Shown here: positions 1 through 8,580 of the stretch, in pieces | Layout: each line of letters begins with the position of its first letter | How positions within the stretch are numbered: the first letter of the stretch is position 1 | NCBI RefSeq assembly: GCF_020614375.1 | Contig: NZ_CP085327.1 | Span: forward strand, 2,344,823 to 2,408,822 | Reading direction: 5' to 3' | Length of the DNA stretch: 64,000 nucleotides | From: Haladaptatus salinisoli | GTDB taxonomy: Archaea > Halobacteriota > Halobacteria > Halobacteriales > Haladaptataceae | Position numbers and translations under genes: made by a program | The notes under the pieces: generated by a model | Told to the model about the DNA's origin: nothing | What the model saw: only the letters and a program-made list of their open reading frames with translations | Databases searched by the model: none

Positions 1-88
1 TGCTATCTCGAAATCGTGTCGACGGACGACGGACGCCGCCGCCGGGGTAGTCGGGACGTTGAAGGCGCTCGCGTTCCAACTCCCGACC

Positions 89-676
89 ATGAAGATCCGT
101 CAGAACGCTCGTCACTTCGCCTCGAAGAAGGCGCTCGAACTCCCCGTCGTGGGGGACGCGGTGAAACGGAAGCTGGTGGACATGCACACCGACATCTTCC
201 TGAACAAGGCCGACCCGGACCACCGCGAGGAGCGCCGCGAGCACTTGGACGCCTTCTTCGGCGCGACGATGGACACATATCTCGCGGCCCTGCAGGAGGG
301 CGCACCCGAGGCCGAGGCCCGCGAAATAACGCATATCCAGGCCAACTTCGACTTCTTCAACCACGGCTGGACGGAGATGATGGAGTTCCCGAGCGACGAA
401 CTCGGCGACCACTACGACCGGTACGAGACGTTCTTCTCCCGCCACGGCGTCACCATCGCCGACCCCCTCGGCGAGTTCGCGCCCGCCGACGGCGTTCCGG
501 AAGCCCCGTCCACCCCCGAGAAACTGGACGACCCCGAGCACCCCTACGCGGAGGGCGGCTTCGCCGACGACGTGTACGTGCAGGGCGACGACGGCGAGAT
601 TCGCGTCGGTGGACAGGACGAACCCGAGGACGTGAGCGTCGACGACGCGCCCGGCGCCGACGAGGGCGAAGCGTAG
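89..676 (+). CDS. DUF6149 family protein
   Basis: This 195-residue acidic protein of unknown function matches my memory of the haloarchaeal DUF6149 family. Recognisable parts are the N-terminal MKIRQNARHF, the EAREITHIQANF segment near residue 85, and NHGWTEMMEFPSDEL near residue 105. The last 60 residues are Asp/Glu/Pro-rich and probably disordered. I chose ATG 89 because conserved sequence begins there; an in-frame TTG at 59 would add ten residues. There is no signal peptide or membrane segment, so it should be cytoplasmic. It converges with the universal stress protein gene downstream. No biochemical role can be assigned from sequence. Confidence 0.8.
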   Translation: MKIRQNARHFASKKALELPVVGDAVKRKLVDMHTDIFLNKADPDHREERREHLDAFFGATMDTYLAALQEGAPEAEAREITHIQANFDFFNHGWTEMMEFPSDELGDHYDRYETFFSRHGVTIADPLGEFAPADGVPEAPSTPEKLDDPEHPYAEGGFADDVYVQGDDGEIRVGGQDEPEDVSVDDAPGADEGEA

Positions 677-740
677 TCGGTCCGCGATTCGAGGAACAAG
701 AGCGTCGTCGACGAGTCGAAGCGCGGTCGGCGCTTCGAAC

Positions 741-1181
741 TCACTCCTCTTCGCGCTCTTGGAGGCGAACGGTCACCACCGGAACGGTGGCCCGCCTGAC
801 GACCTTCTCCGTGACGCTGCGGCGGAGCGGGCGTAGTATTCCGCGCTGACCGTACGTTCCCATCACGATGAGGTCGATATCCTGATCGACCGCGTACCGG
901 AGGATCGCGCGGTGCGGTTTCCCCTCGGCGATGGAACCGGCGGTCGTTCGGACGTCCCGCGCTTCCGCCCGGCGGATGACGTCCTCCACCATCTCCTTCG
1001 ACTCTCGCTCGTACTCTTCGAACATCGCCTCGCGCTTGTCTCCGTCCTCCCGCTCGCTCGTATCGACGACGGAGACGGTGTAGAGGGCGGCGTCGTACGT
1101 CTCCGCCAGGTCGAGGGCGTGCGGAATCGCGTTCTCCGCCGCTTCGCTCCCATCTATCGGAACGAGGATTCGTCGGTACAT
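741..1181 (-). CDS. universal stress protein (UspA family)
   Basis: A single UspA domain of 146 residues starting MYRRILVPIDGSE, the usual first beta strand of the family. The C-terminal nucleotide-binding signature is normally G-2X-G-9X-G-S/T. Here it reads MGTYGQRGILRPLRRS, so the two early glycines remain but the last glycine is Arg. ATP binding may therefore be weakened. The open frame could extend to 1247, but the conserved start is ATG 1181. The gene is monocistronic and cytoplasmic. A second family member at 8024-8452 has an intact signature. Confidence 0.9.
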   Translation of the reverse strand: MYRRILVPIDGSEAAENAIPHALDLAETYDAALYTVSVVDTSEREDGDKREAMFEEYERESKEMVEDVIRRAEARDVRTTAGSIAEGKPHRAILRYAVDQDIDLIVMGTYGQRGILRPLRRSVTEKVVRRATVPVVTVRLQEREEE

Positions 1182-1313
1182 GCTACCGCGTCGTTCGCGA
1201 CTGTCGTGCATAGAGATGTCGTGTATTCGACCGTACCGTACCCCCACTTAGAACAACGCGGGGACGTGTCGATGATCGGTGGCGACCCCACCGGTGGAGC
1301 GATTTCGACCGAA

Positions 1314-1961
1314 TCACTCGAGCGACTCGGTTCCCTCCGCCGCCTCGACCGAGTCGGTCCGCTTTTCGGTCTCTCCCCGCCACCGCTTTTCCCCCTCGTA
1401 CTCGGCGAGGCGGTCGCGGACGCGGTCTTTGAGGTCGTCGTCGTTGACGTTCACCTCGAACGCGTACCCCTCGTCGCGGTCGCGAGTGCGTTCGACGTTC
1501 GCGCTGACGAGTTCGTTGTCGAAGTACACCGGCGAGACCTTCGTCATGACGCGTTTGTACACCGTCTCCTCGACCGTGCGCAGCGCTTTGCGCCCCGCCG
1601 TGTCCACCGCCCGCGTCGCGCGTTCGAGGGACTCCTGTCCCTCCTCGATCGCGTCTTCCACGTCGCCCTCCGCGAGTTCGGCGACCGTGTCTCTCAGTTC
1701 GTCCCCCGCCGCGTTCACGTCCTCGCTCGGCGATTTCCCGGCCTTTTCGCCCTCCCCTTCCGACGGGCTGGCCTGCTCCGCCGCCTTCTCCGTTACGTCC
1801 TCGCCGAGGCGTTCGTGCACCTTCGGCCGCCACTCGTTCCACTCGTCGAAATTCGAACCGTCGACGCCTTCCTCTTCGAGGGCCCTCGTGATGCGCTCGC
1901 CGTGCTCGACGATAGCGACCCAGTCCCCGCGCTCTTTGAACCCCGCGACGCTCTCTTCCAT
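1314..1961 (-). CDS. DUF5828 family protein
   Basis: A 215-residue acidic soluble protein that I recognise as haloarchaeal DUF5828. It opens with MEESVAGFKERGDW and has a conserved NFDEWNEWRPKVHERLGED stretch near residue 40. An Asp/Glu/Ala-rich middle of likely helical character spans about residues 60-135. The C-terminal half (about 135-205) is more globular and contains VYKRVMTKVSPVYFDNELV. No catalytic motif, signal peptide or membrane helix is seen. It lies between a universal stress protein gene and a transporter gene on the same strand, about 110 bases from each. Function unknown. Confidence 0.75.
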   Translation of the reverse strand: MEESVAGFKERGDWVAIVEHGERITRALEEEGVDGSNFDEWNEWRPKVHERLGEDVTEKAAEQASPSEGEGEKAGKSPSEDVNAAGDELRDTVAELAEGDVEDAIEEGQESLERATRAVDTAGRKALRTVEETVYKRVMTKVSPVYFDNELVSANVERTRDRDEGYAFEVNVNDDDLKDRVRDRLAEYEGEKRWRGETEKRTDSVEAAEGTESLE

Positions 1962-2076
1962 GGTACAGAGAACGCCGGCCAGTCGTTTCTACATTTTTGA
2001 CGATTCCCGAGGGAGAGGGCGTTAGCGTAATCCGCGGCGGCGAAGCAACATCGCGGTGCCGGCGAAGGGAGGGCGG

Positions 2077-3246
2077 TCACAACGTCTCCACCGCCGTCAG
2101 CAGTCCGAAGGCCAGAACGAACGAGAGGAGCAGCGAGACGATCCAGCCGAGGACGGTGTAGAGGATTTTCGCCCTGCTGATTCGCTCCCCGCCCGCGGCG
2201 TAGCCGCTTCCGACGATCGAACTCACGATTATCTCGTTGAACGAGACCGGCACGCCGAACAGCACCGCGGTCTGTGCGATGGCGAACGCCGGAATCAGCG
2301 CGGCGGTCGCCCGCCGCGCCCCGAGCGAGGAGAAGTCCCGAGCGAGCGCCTTTATCATCCGCGGCGCACCCATCCACGCGCCGAACATGACCCCGAGACC
2401 GCCGAAAACGAGGACGACGAGGAGCGGCAGTTCGAGCGGCGTGAGCATCGGGACGAGCGGGCCGACCGCGAGTCCGACTTGGCTGCCGCCCGCCGAGAAC
2501 GATACGAGCGCGCCGATGCCGAACAGCAGGTGCCGCTGACCCCGCCCGACGCTCGCCCGAACTTCCGCCAGCAGGACCAGTCCGACGACGGCGCCGACCG
2601 CCAGCGTCACCCCGACGAGTCCGACGGTCGGCGAGAGGGGAAGTTCCTCCGAGAGAACCGCCGCGATGGACGCGCCGCCTTCCGCGGGCGCGAGGAGGGT
2701 GAACGGCGAGTTCGCGAGGATGAGCCCGACGAGTCCGCCGAAGAGCGGAATCGTGTACTCGTCGGGCACGTCGTCGCGGCGAATCAGTCGCGCGAGACCG
2801 TACGCGCCTCCACCGCAGACGAACGGCGTTACGATCCACAGCGACAGAATCTGCGCGTACTTCCCGTACGCCGGCCGCCCGCCGAGCGCGAGTCCGACCC
2901 CGACGACCGCCCCCGTCGCGGTGAACGCGGTCGCCAGCGGGTAGCCCGCGAAGATGCCGACCGCGACGAGACCCGCCGCGACGACGAGCGCGATAACCGC
3001 CGCCGTCGGCGAAATCGCCACGCCTTCGATCAGCCCCGCCGCCATCGCTTCCGTCACGTTCGCGCCCTGTAACACCGCCCCCGCGATGCCGAACGCGCCA
3101 GTGAAGAAGGCCGCGCGCATTATCGTCATCGTTCGCGCACCGACGCTAGGAGCGTACGGTGTCCATCCCGCCCCGACGGTCCACGCCATGAAGAAACTGG
3201 CCGCCGCTCCGACGACCAGAAGGAGCAATCGCTCGACCCCCACCAT
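2077..3246 (-). CDS. inorganic phosphate transporter, Pit family
   Basis: A hydrophobic protein of 389 residues with about ten membrane segments, fitting the PiT (PHO-4) family of cation-coupled phosphate permeases. The family has two inverted copies of a G-x-N-D-type signature. Here the first copy is FMAWTVGAGWTPYAPSVGAR near residue 20 and the second is FSAGGSQVGLAVGPLVP near residue 250. Both are degenerate relative to bacterial PitA, so substrate assignment rests on the fold and not on residues. ATG 3246 is preferred over GTG 3255. A second, more divergent member lies at 51011-52066. Confidence 0.8.
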   Translation of the reverse strand: MVGVERLLLLVVGAAASFFMAWTVGAGWTPYAPSVGARTMTIMRAAFFTGAFGIAGAVLQGANVTEAMAAGLIEGVAISPTAAVIALVVAAGLVAVGIFAGYPLATAFTATGAVVGVGLALGGRPAYGKYAQILSLWIVTPFVCGGGAYGLARLIRRDDVPDEYTIPLFGGLVGLILANSPFTLLAPAEGGASIAAVLSEELPLSPTVGLVGVTLAVGAVVGLVLLAEVRASVGRGQRHLLFGIGALVSFSAGGSQVGLAVGPLVPMLTPLELPLLVVLVFGGLGVMFGAWMGAPRMIKALARDFSSLGARRATAALIPAFAIAQTAVLFGVPVSFNEIIVSSIVGSGYAAGGERISRAKILYTVLGWIVSLLLSFVLAFGLLTAVETL

Positions 3247-3343
3247 GGATGTCACGTTGGCGACGAACCGTCAAAAATCCGCGCACGGAATCGCCCTTTC
3301 GGCGACGACGCGGCACCGCTCGCCGACCGAGGACGGTTTTCGG

Positions 3344-4708
3344 TTATCTCGGACTCACGACTTCCTTCTTCCCGGCGATTCTGTCGGCGCACTCGTAGCC
3401 CGCGACGATGCCGCCGTTGAGGCTGCGCTCCGGATACTGCGCCTTGCTCGCCATCCCGGCGTAGTAGACGCCGTCGGCGATGTCGTCGCCGAGGTCGAAG
3501 GGGACGACCATGTCCAGATAGCCGCGCTCGTAGACGGGCGCGGCGCGGGGGTTGCGCGCGAGGCGGAACTCCTTCACCGAGTCGCGGTTCCAGTCGGGGA
3601 ACATCTCCTCGATGTGGCCGAGCCACAGCTCCTCTATCTCGTCGTCGTTCATCTGCCAGAGGTCCTCCGCGTAATCCTGGATGTAGCTCGCGACGTAGAG
3701 GAGGCGGTCGCCGCCGTACCGTTCCGGCGGGACGTAGTTCGTGTGTTCGATGAGCGCGCCGAAGGGCGCGTCGTGGCCGATGTTGAGCCAGTAGGTGTCG
3801 GTGAGCGACTCCTCCATCGTCACGAGCGCGCAGACTGCACCCTGGAAGTCGATGTCGCACTCGTAGCCGGTCAGGTCTTCGAGGACGTTCGGCATCGCCG
3901 CGACGACGACGTCGTCCACGTCGTGCGTCTCGGTCGTCCCGCCGTCGGCGGCGGTCGCGACCTCGGTGGTCCCCATCGCTTCCGTCGTGAGCGACCGCAC
4001 CTCGCCGCCTTCGGTGTCGAGGTCGGTCACGCGCACGCCGGTCGTGATGTTCTCCTCGCCGACGTCCTCGACGAGCGCGTCGATGAGCCGACCGAACCCG
4101 CCGCGGAGGTAGCCCAGCGGTTCGCCGCGAAGCAGGTCGCGCTCCCCGCGGAACTTGATTCGTCCGAGGAGCCACGCGGCGCTCACGTCCTCCTTTCTGC
4201 TCCCGAACTTCGCGTCGAGCAACGGTTCGAAGAAGTTCTCGTAGACGCCGCGGGAGGTGTGTTCGAGCAGGAACCGCTTGATGGGAACGTCCTCGAAATC
4301 CTCGAGGCGCTCGTAGCTATCGAACTTCGGAATCCCGCCTCGAACGTCGATCTCCTGGGTAAGCAGGGCCAACCGGAACTTGTCGTAGGCGCTCATGTGC
4401 GGGTACGCCAGAATCTCCCACGGCTTGTCGAGCGGGTGGACGACGCCGTCGACGTAGTAGGCGTTCTTCCCGATGGGCCACTCCAAGTCGCCGCCGAGGC
4501 CGAGTTCCTCGATGAGGTCGATGATGGTCTGCTCGGACGCGGAGAGGTGGTGGTAGAACTTCTCGATGCGGTCGCCGTTCGTCTCGTAGGTCGCGGCGAG
4601 TCCGCCGAGTTCGTCGCTCGCTTCGAACACCTGCACGTCGTAGCCGTGCCGTTGGAGGCGGCGGGCGGCTGCCAGTCCGGCGATTCCTCCCCCGACGATG
4701 CCTATCAT
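3344..4708 (-). CDS. FAD/NAD(P)-dependent oxidoreductase (amine oxidase/protoporphyrinogen-oxidase-like)
   Basis: A 454-residue flavoprotein. The N-terminus IGIVGGGIAGLAAARRL is a Rossmann dinucleotide-binding motif, followed by the acidic end of beta-2 (VFEASDELGG). Near the C-terminus, YYAGMASKAQYPERSLNGGIVAG is the second FAD-contact region of amine oxidase/phytoene desaturase/HemY-type enzymes. The Met at 4708 immediately precedes the Rossmann strand and is preferred to the upstream Met at 4726. Family relatives include protoporphyrinogen oxidases, carotenoid desaturases and UDP-galactopyranose mutase-like enzymes. The sequence does not tell which substrate is used. It is transcribed alone. 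Confidence 0.85.
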   Translation of the reverse strand: MIGIVGGGIAGLAAARRLQRHGYDVQVFEASDELGGLAATYETNGDRIEKFYHHLSASEQTIIDLIEELGLGGDLEWPIGKNAYYVDGVVHPLDKPWEILAYPHMSAYDKFRLALLTQEIDVRGGIPKFDSYERLEDFEDVPIKRFLLEHTSRGVYENFFEPLLDAKFGSRKEDVSAAWLLGRIKFRGERDLLRGEPLGYLRGGFGRLIDALVEDVGEENITTGVRVTDLDTEGGEVRSLTTEAMGTTEVATAADGGTTETHDVDDVVVAAMPNVLEDLTGYECDIDFQGAVCALVTMEESLTDTYWLNIGHDAPFGALIEHTNYVPPERYGGDRLLYVASYIQDYAEDLWQMNDDEIEELWLGHIEEMFPDWNRDSVKEFRLARNPRAAPVYERGYLDMVVPFDLGDDIADGVYYAGMASKAQYPERSLNGGIVAGYECADRIAGKKEVVSPR

Positions 4709-4870
4709 GCGCGACAGGTTCGGCACCCGGCGGAATACGTGTTACGACCGCGCGATTTGAAAGGTACAGCTATCTTACAGGTACCGATTCGTCGGCGCGA
4801 GTACCCCGTCGCGATTCCGAAAATCGGCGCACGCTTTCCCCGCGCCCGGTTCGCCGCACTTCCGACGCCG

Positions 4871-5827
4871 TCACTCCGACGAACCGTCCGCTTCGCCTTC
4901 CGACTCGGCGACTTCCTCGCGGAGCGTCCCGACCTCCGCGACCCGCTCGGCGTGGGCGTTGTGCTGGTGGATGGACTCGTCGTTGCTCTGTTTCATCGTC
5001 ACCACCGCGTCGTCCGGCAGGTCGGGGAACGACTCGACCACGCCGTGGGCCATGTCGCGCACGCAGTCCTCGACGAACTTCGCGTTGGCGTGGGACCGGT
5101 AGGTCATGTGGTCCTCGTCGGGGCGCTTTGCGAGGTTGTAGATGCGCGCGCTCATCGAATCCCGCGCGACCTCGATGAGTTCGTGGAGGTCGACCTCCGG
5201 CGCGTCCGCGCTCTCGACCGTCAGCGTGGCGTGCCCGCGCTGGGAGTGTCCGGCCTGCGGCACGTCGCGCAGGAACTCCGCGACCTCCCGCTCGCCGACG
5301 CCGAGGTCGCGGAGTTTCTCCCTCGCGCGTCCGCTCATCATGCCCTGCGAACAGGGACAGACCGTCATGCCGGTGACGCGCGCCCCGATTTCCTCTTTCG
5401 TCTCCTCCGCCGTGGCCGTGGCGCTGGCGACGATGTCCACCATGGCCTGCGTCGGACGCTCGCTCTCGGGCGTCGTATCGCGCACCATGAACTCCGCTTC
5501 CATGCTGACCTCGGCTTTCGTCGTGTAGTCGTGCTTCTCCAGCAGGCGCTCCGCGGCGTCGCCGCAGACGTCTTCGACGCGGTAGGTCGGCTCGCTGACG
5601 GCGTCCTCGAGCACCTCGTCGACGACCTCCATGTTCCGGCTCATGTCCGCGCCCTTGCGCCAACTCGGCAGGTCGACCAGCACGTCGAACTCGGCGGTCA
5701 GGACGTAGGGTCGCTTGTCGGGCCGGGCGATTTCGACCAGCTTTTCGACCCCCGTCACGCCGACTCGGTTCAGCCCGACCGTCACGTCGGGTTCCGTCGC
5801 CTGCACGTCGGGAAGTTGCTCTTTCAT
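4871..5827 (-). CDS. mptA: GTP cyclohydrolase MptA
   Basis: A 318-residue enzyme of the FolE2/MptA (GTP cyclohydrolase I type B) family. In archaea this family makes 7,8-dihydroneopterin 2',3'-cyclic phosphate as the first step of pterin synthesis. The Cys-containing metal site is visible as [13 protein letters not shown] near residue 150. A histidine-rich stretch [14 protein letters not shown] follows near residue 190, and conserved Glu and His residues lie near the C-terminus. Start ATG 5827 gives the usual MKEQLPDVQ beginning; an upstream Met at 5875 would overlap the 3' end of nadK. It lies 48 bases downstream of nadK on the same strand, so the two are probably co-transcribed. Confidence 0.93.
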   Translation of the reverse strand: MKEQLPDVQATEPDVTVGLNRVGVTGVEKLVEIARPDKRPYVLTAEFDVLVDLPSWRKGADMSRNMEVVDEVLEDAVSEPTYRVEDVCGDAAERLLEKHDYTTKAEVSMEAEFMVRDTTPESERPTQAMVDIVASATATAEETKEEIGARVTGMTVCPCSQGMMSGRAREKLRDLGVGEREVAEFLRDVPQAGHSQRGHATLTVESADAPEVDLHELIEVARDSMSARIYNLAKRPDEDHMTYRSHANAKFVEDCVRDMAHGVVESFPDLPDDAVVTMKQSNDESIHQHNAHAERVAEVGTLREEVAESEGEADGSSE

Positions 5828-5875
5828 TGTCCCTCTGTTGTAAGAGGCGGAATTAGAGGTTTGCGCTTCCGGCAC

Positions 5876-6700
5876 TCAGTCCAGTTTCGAGAGCGCCTCG
5901 AAGAAGTTCGGCGACGGTCCGGCGATTCGGGCGGGTTCCGACGCGAGCGAGACGGTGACCGTCTCGGGCGGGTCGATTCTGGCTTGCGTTCCGTCGCTTC
6001 CCACCACCGCGAAGGGTGCGTTCGTCACCCGAATCTCGACCTCGTAGCCCAGTTCGAACACGAGCGGCGGCATGGGGTCGGTTCCGCACATCTCCGTGAG
6101 CACCAATCCGCCCACGCTGGGATGGACCAGCGGACCGCCCTCGCCGAGGTTGTAGGCCGTGCTCCCGGTCGGCGTCGAGACCAGCACGCCGTCCGCGTGC
6201 CCCTCGCTGTACCGCACGCCGTGGACGCGAACCTCGTAGTCGAGTCCCTGTCCGTGTCCGCGCTGTGCGCCCTGCACGACGATTTCGTTCAGCGCGGGGT
6301 GCACCGACCACTCGCCTTCCCCCGTCGCGCGAAGTCGGGGAACCTCCCGCGACGGAATCTCGCCCGACTCGCGGTACGTCTCCACGACCGTGCGCACCTC
6401 GTCGACCGCGTCCTCCGGCGTGACGGCGTTGAGAAACCCCACTTCGCCGAGGTTCACGCCCAGTATCGGCGTGCCCTTCGCGCCGCTCGCGGCGAAGAGG
6501 AACGTCCCGTCGCCGCCGATGCTCACGACGAGGTCGTTTTCGGCCATCCGCGACACGTCAACTCCGTCGGTGTCCAGGCGCTCGGCGGTCGCGGCGTCGA
6601 TGCGAACCGTCACGTCCTCGTCTCGGAGCGTCTCCCGCAGTCGCTCTGCGAGTGTCGCGGCCCGCTCGTTGCCTCTCTGGGCGACGATGCCGACGTTCAT
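5876..6700 (-). CDS. nadK: NAD kinase
   Basis: A 274-residue ATP-NAD kinase that phosphorylates NAD to NADP in the cytoplasm. The diagnostic GGDGTF motif is present in [14 protein letters not shown] near residue 60. Further family motifs are [13 protein letters not shown] and [15 protein letters not shown] near residues 80 and 170. The ATG at 6700 directly follows a purine-rich GGGGGGTG sequence that can serve as ribosome binding site. The longer frame to 6907 adds Arg-rich sequence without family resemblance and was rejected. It is the first gene of a likely nadK-mptA unit and is divergent from the KaiC-like gene. Confidence 0.95.
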   Translation of the reverse strand: MNVGIVAQRGNERAATLAERLRETLRDEDVTVRIDAATAERLDTDGVDVSRMAENDLVVSIGGDGTFLFAASGAKGTPILGVNLGEVGFLNAVTPEDAVDEVRTVVETYRESGEIPSREVPRLRATGEGEWSVHPALNEIVVQGAQRGHGQGLDYEVRVHGVRYSEGHADGVLVSTPTGSTAYNLGEGGPLVHPSVGGLVLTEMCGTDPMPPLVFELGYEVEIRVTNAPFAVVGSDGTQARIDPPETVTVSLASEPARIAGPSPNFFEALSKLD

Positions 6701-6873
6701 CACCCCCCCGTTCTCTCCGGGCACGCAAAAAGCCGCCGACACCAACATTAATTTGCACCGGGTTCCAGTGACAGGACGATGAGAATAGTCCCCCGCCCGG
6801 CCGACGCAGTGAACGCGAGCGGAACCAGCGCGGGTCGCGTCCGGGAGCCGTGCGGGCCGAGGGTGGTGACGCC

Positions 6874-7953
6874 GTGACCGAGGACGACGACTGGTTCGAG
6901 GCCGCACTCCGCCGGGACGACGGAAGCGAGGACGAGAGCGAGGGCGACGGCGATGATTCGCCGGAATCGCCGGAGTCGATGGCGGACGACACCTCGGAAC
7001 CGCCGGCGGACGGAACGACCGACGTCCCCGCGGACGATCCCGCGACGGCCGGCGCGAGCGCGCCGACGGCGTTCGGTACCGACGACGCGACGGGGTCGGA
7101 CGGGGACGCGCCGCTGTTCGACGACGACTTCGCGACCGCGTTTCGGAACGCGCCGGGGACGGGACTCGACGACGAACCGGACTTCGGCGGCGGGTTCGGC
7201 GACGCCGGCGGTCTCGACGCCGGGGGATTCGACGACGAGGACTTCGAGTCGAACATCCCGCGAGTCGACGTCGGAATCGAGGGTCTGGACGGCATGATTC
7301 AGGGCGGCGTTCCCGAGCGAACGCTGATGGTCGCCATCGGCAACGCCGGGACGGGGAAGACGACGTTCGGACTCCAGTTTCTCGACCGCGCGCTGTCGCG
7401 CGGCGAGAACGCCGTCTACATCACGCTGGAAGAGAGCCGGGAGCGAATCCTCGACAGCGCGACGGAGAAGGGCTGGCCGTACGACCGGTACGTCGAGGAC
7501 GGTCTGCTCGCAGTCGTCGACGTGGACCCCATCGAGATGGCGAACTCGCTGTCGAGCATCCAGAGCGAGCTCCCGGAACTCGTCCGCGACTTCGGCGCGA
7601 CGCGCCTCGTCCTCGACTCAGTGTCGCTCTTGGAGATGATGTACGAAGACCGCGCGACGCGCAGGAACGAGATATACGACTTCACCCGCAGTCTGAAGGA
7701 GGCGGGCGTGACGACCATGCTCACGAGCGAGGCGAGCGACGACAATCCCTACGCCTCCCGGCACGGCATCATCGAGTACCTCACCGACGCCGTGTTCGTC
7801 CTCCAGTACGTCCGCGGCGCGGACGACTTCCGGGAGACGCGCCTCGCCATCGAGATTCAGAAGATTCGGGACGCGAACCACTCCCGCGAGATAAAGCCCT
7901 ACGACATCACGAACGAGGGAATCAGCGTCTACCAGCAGGCGAATCTCTTCTAG
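6874..7953 (+). CDS. KaiC/RadA-like RecA-fold ATPase with long acidic N-terminal extension
   Basis: A 359-residue protein in two parts. Residues 1 to about 125 are almost entirely Asp, Glu, Gly, Ala and Pro, predicted disordered. From about residue 126 a KaiC-like RecA domain begins ([19 protein letters not shown]), with Walker [11 protein letters not shown] hydrophobic strand ending [13 protein letters not shown] acts as Walker B. The C-terminus [21 protein letters not shown] is typical of archaeal KaiC homologues. The start is GTG 6874, preceded by GGGTGGTGAC as Shine-Dalgarno; a GTG at 6850 is an alternative. Such single-domain proteins are often signal-transduction ATPases. The target is unknown. 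Confidence 0.88.
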   Translation: MTEDDDWFEAALRRDDGSEDESEGDGDDSPESPESMADDTSEPPADGTTDVPADDPATAGASAPTAFGTDDATGSDGDAPLFDDDFATAFRNAPGTGLDDEPDFGGGFGDAGGLDAGGFDDEDFESNIPRVDVGIEGLDGMIQGGVPERTLMVAIGNAGTGKTTFGLQFLDRALSRGENAVYITLEESRERILDSATEKGWPYDRYVEDGLLAVVDVDPIEMANSLSSIQSELPELVRDFGATRLVLDSVSLLEMMYEDRATRRNEIYDFTRSLKEAGVTTMLTSEASDDNPYASRHGIIEYLTDAVFVLQYVRGADDFRETRLAIEIQKIRDANHSREIKPYDITNEGISVYQQANLF

Positions 7954-8023
7954 CGACCTTTTCCCCGGTCGAGGGCCGAAGCTGCCGAAATCGCCATCGC
8001 CCCGAAGTTCCCTCGAATCTCGC

Positions 8024-8452
8024 TCACCGCACGACGGTCACCGGCATCGGCGAGCGCCGAACGACCGTCTCCGCGACGCTCCCGAGCAGGATGCGCGAGA
8101 CGCCCGAGCGCCCGTGGCTCCCCATGATTATCTGGTCGAAGTCGTTCTCCTCGGCGTACTCCACGATTGCTTGGGCCGGCCGCCCGAGTTCCGTCGTCGT
8201 CGAGAGGGTCGCGCCGTACTCGGCCGCGGTCTCCTGCGCGTCCTCGAACAGCGCCTCGGCGCTCTCCTTGGACTCCTCGTACCACTCCTCCGAGTACCCC
8301 GGCATCCCGACCGTCGAGGTGTAACCGACGTCGATGGGGTCGATGACGTTGATGACGGTGATATCCCCGTCGGGAAACTCCGTCAGCACGTATTCTAGCG
8401 CCTTCTCGGACTGCTCCGATCCGTCTATCGGCACGAGAATGCGTTTGCTCAT
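8024..8452 (-). CDS. universal stress protein (UspA family)
   Basis: A 142-residue single-domain UspA protein beginning MSKRILVPIDGSEQSEKAL. The ATP-binding signature GSHGRSGVSRILLGS near residue 110 is complete (G-2X-G-9X-G-S), unlike the related protein at 741-1181. Such proteins typically dimerise and bind ATP in the cytoplasm. It is a monocistronic gene convergent with the KaiC-like ATPase, the two stop codons being about 70 bases apart. Confidence 0.93.
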   Translation of the reverse strand: MSKRILVPIDGSEQSEKALEYVLTEFPDGDITVINVIDPIDVGYTSTVGMPGYSEEWYEESKESAEALFEDAQETAAEYGATLSTTTELGRPAQAIVEYAEENDFDQIIMGSHGRSGVSRILLGSVAETVVRRSPMPVTVVR

Positions 8453-8580
8453 GAACGAACCGACGAGCGCCTCGGATAAAGTGTTTTGTCCGCATCCGAA
8501 CGCGCTGAAGACGACTCGCTTCGAGCGCGCCGAAGGAATCCGCTCCCGTCCGAATCCGCCCCCTTCGGTTCCGCCTCGAT

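Noticed and set aside
16..849. 277-codon Arg-rich frame at the left edge
   Set aside because: Arg/Gly composition and no family match; the overlapping DUF6149 frame is acidic and recognisable.
2954..6751. 1265-codon open frame on the plus strand
   Set aside because: It lies antisense to the Pit, FAD oxidoreductase, mptA and nadK genes, all with clear motifs. Long empty frames are common in GC-rich haloarchaeal DNA.
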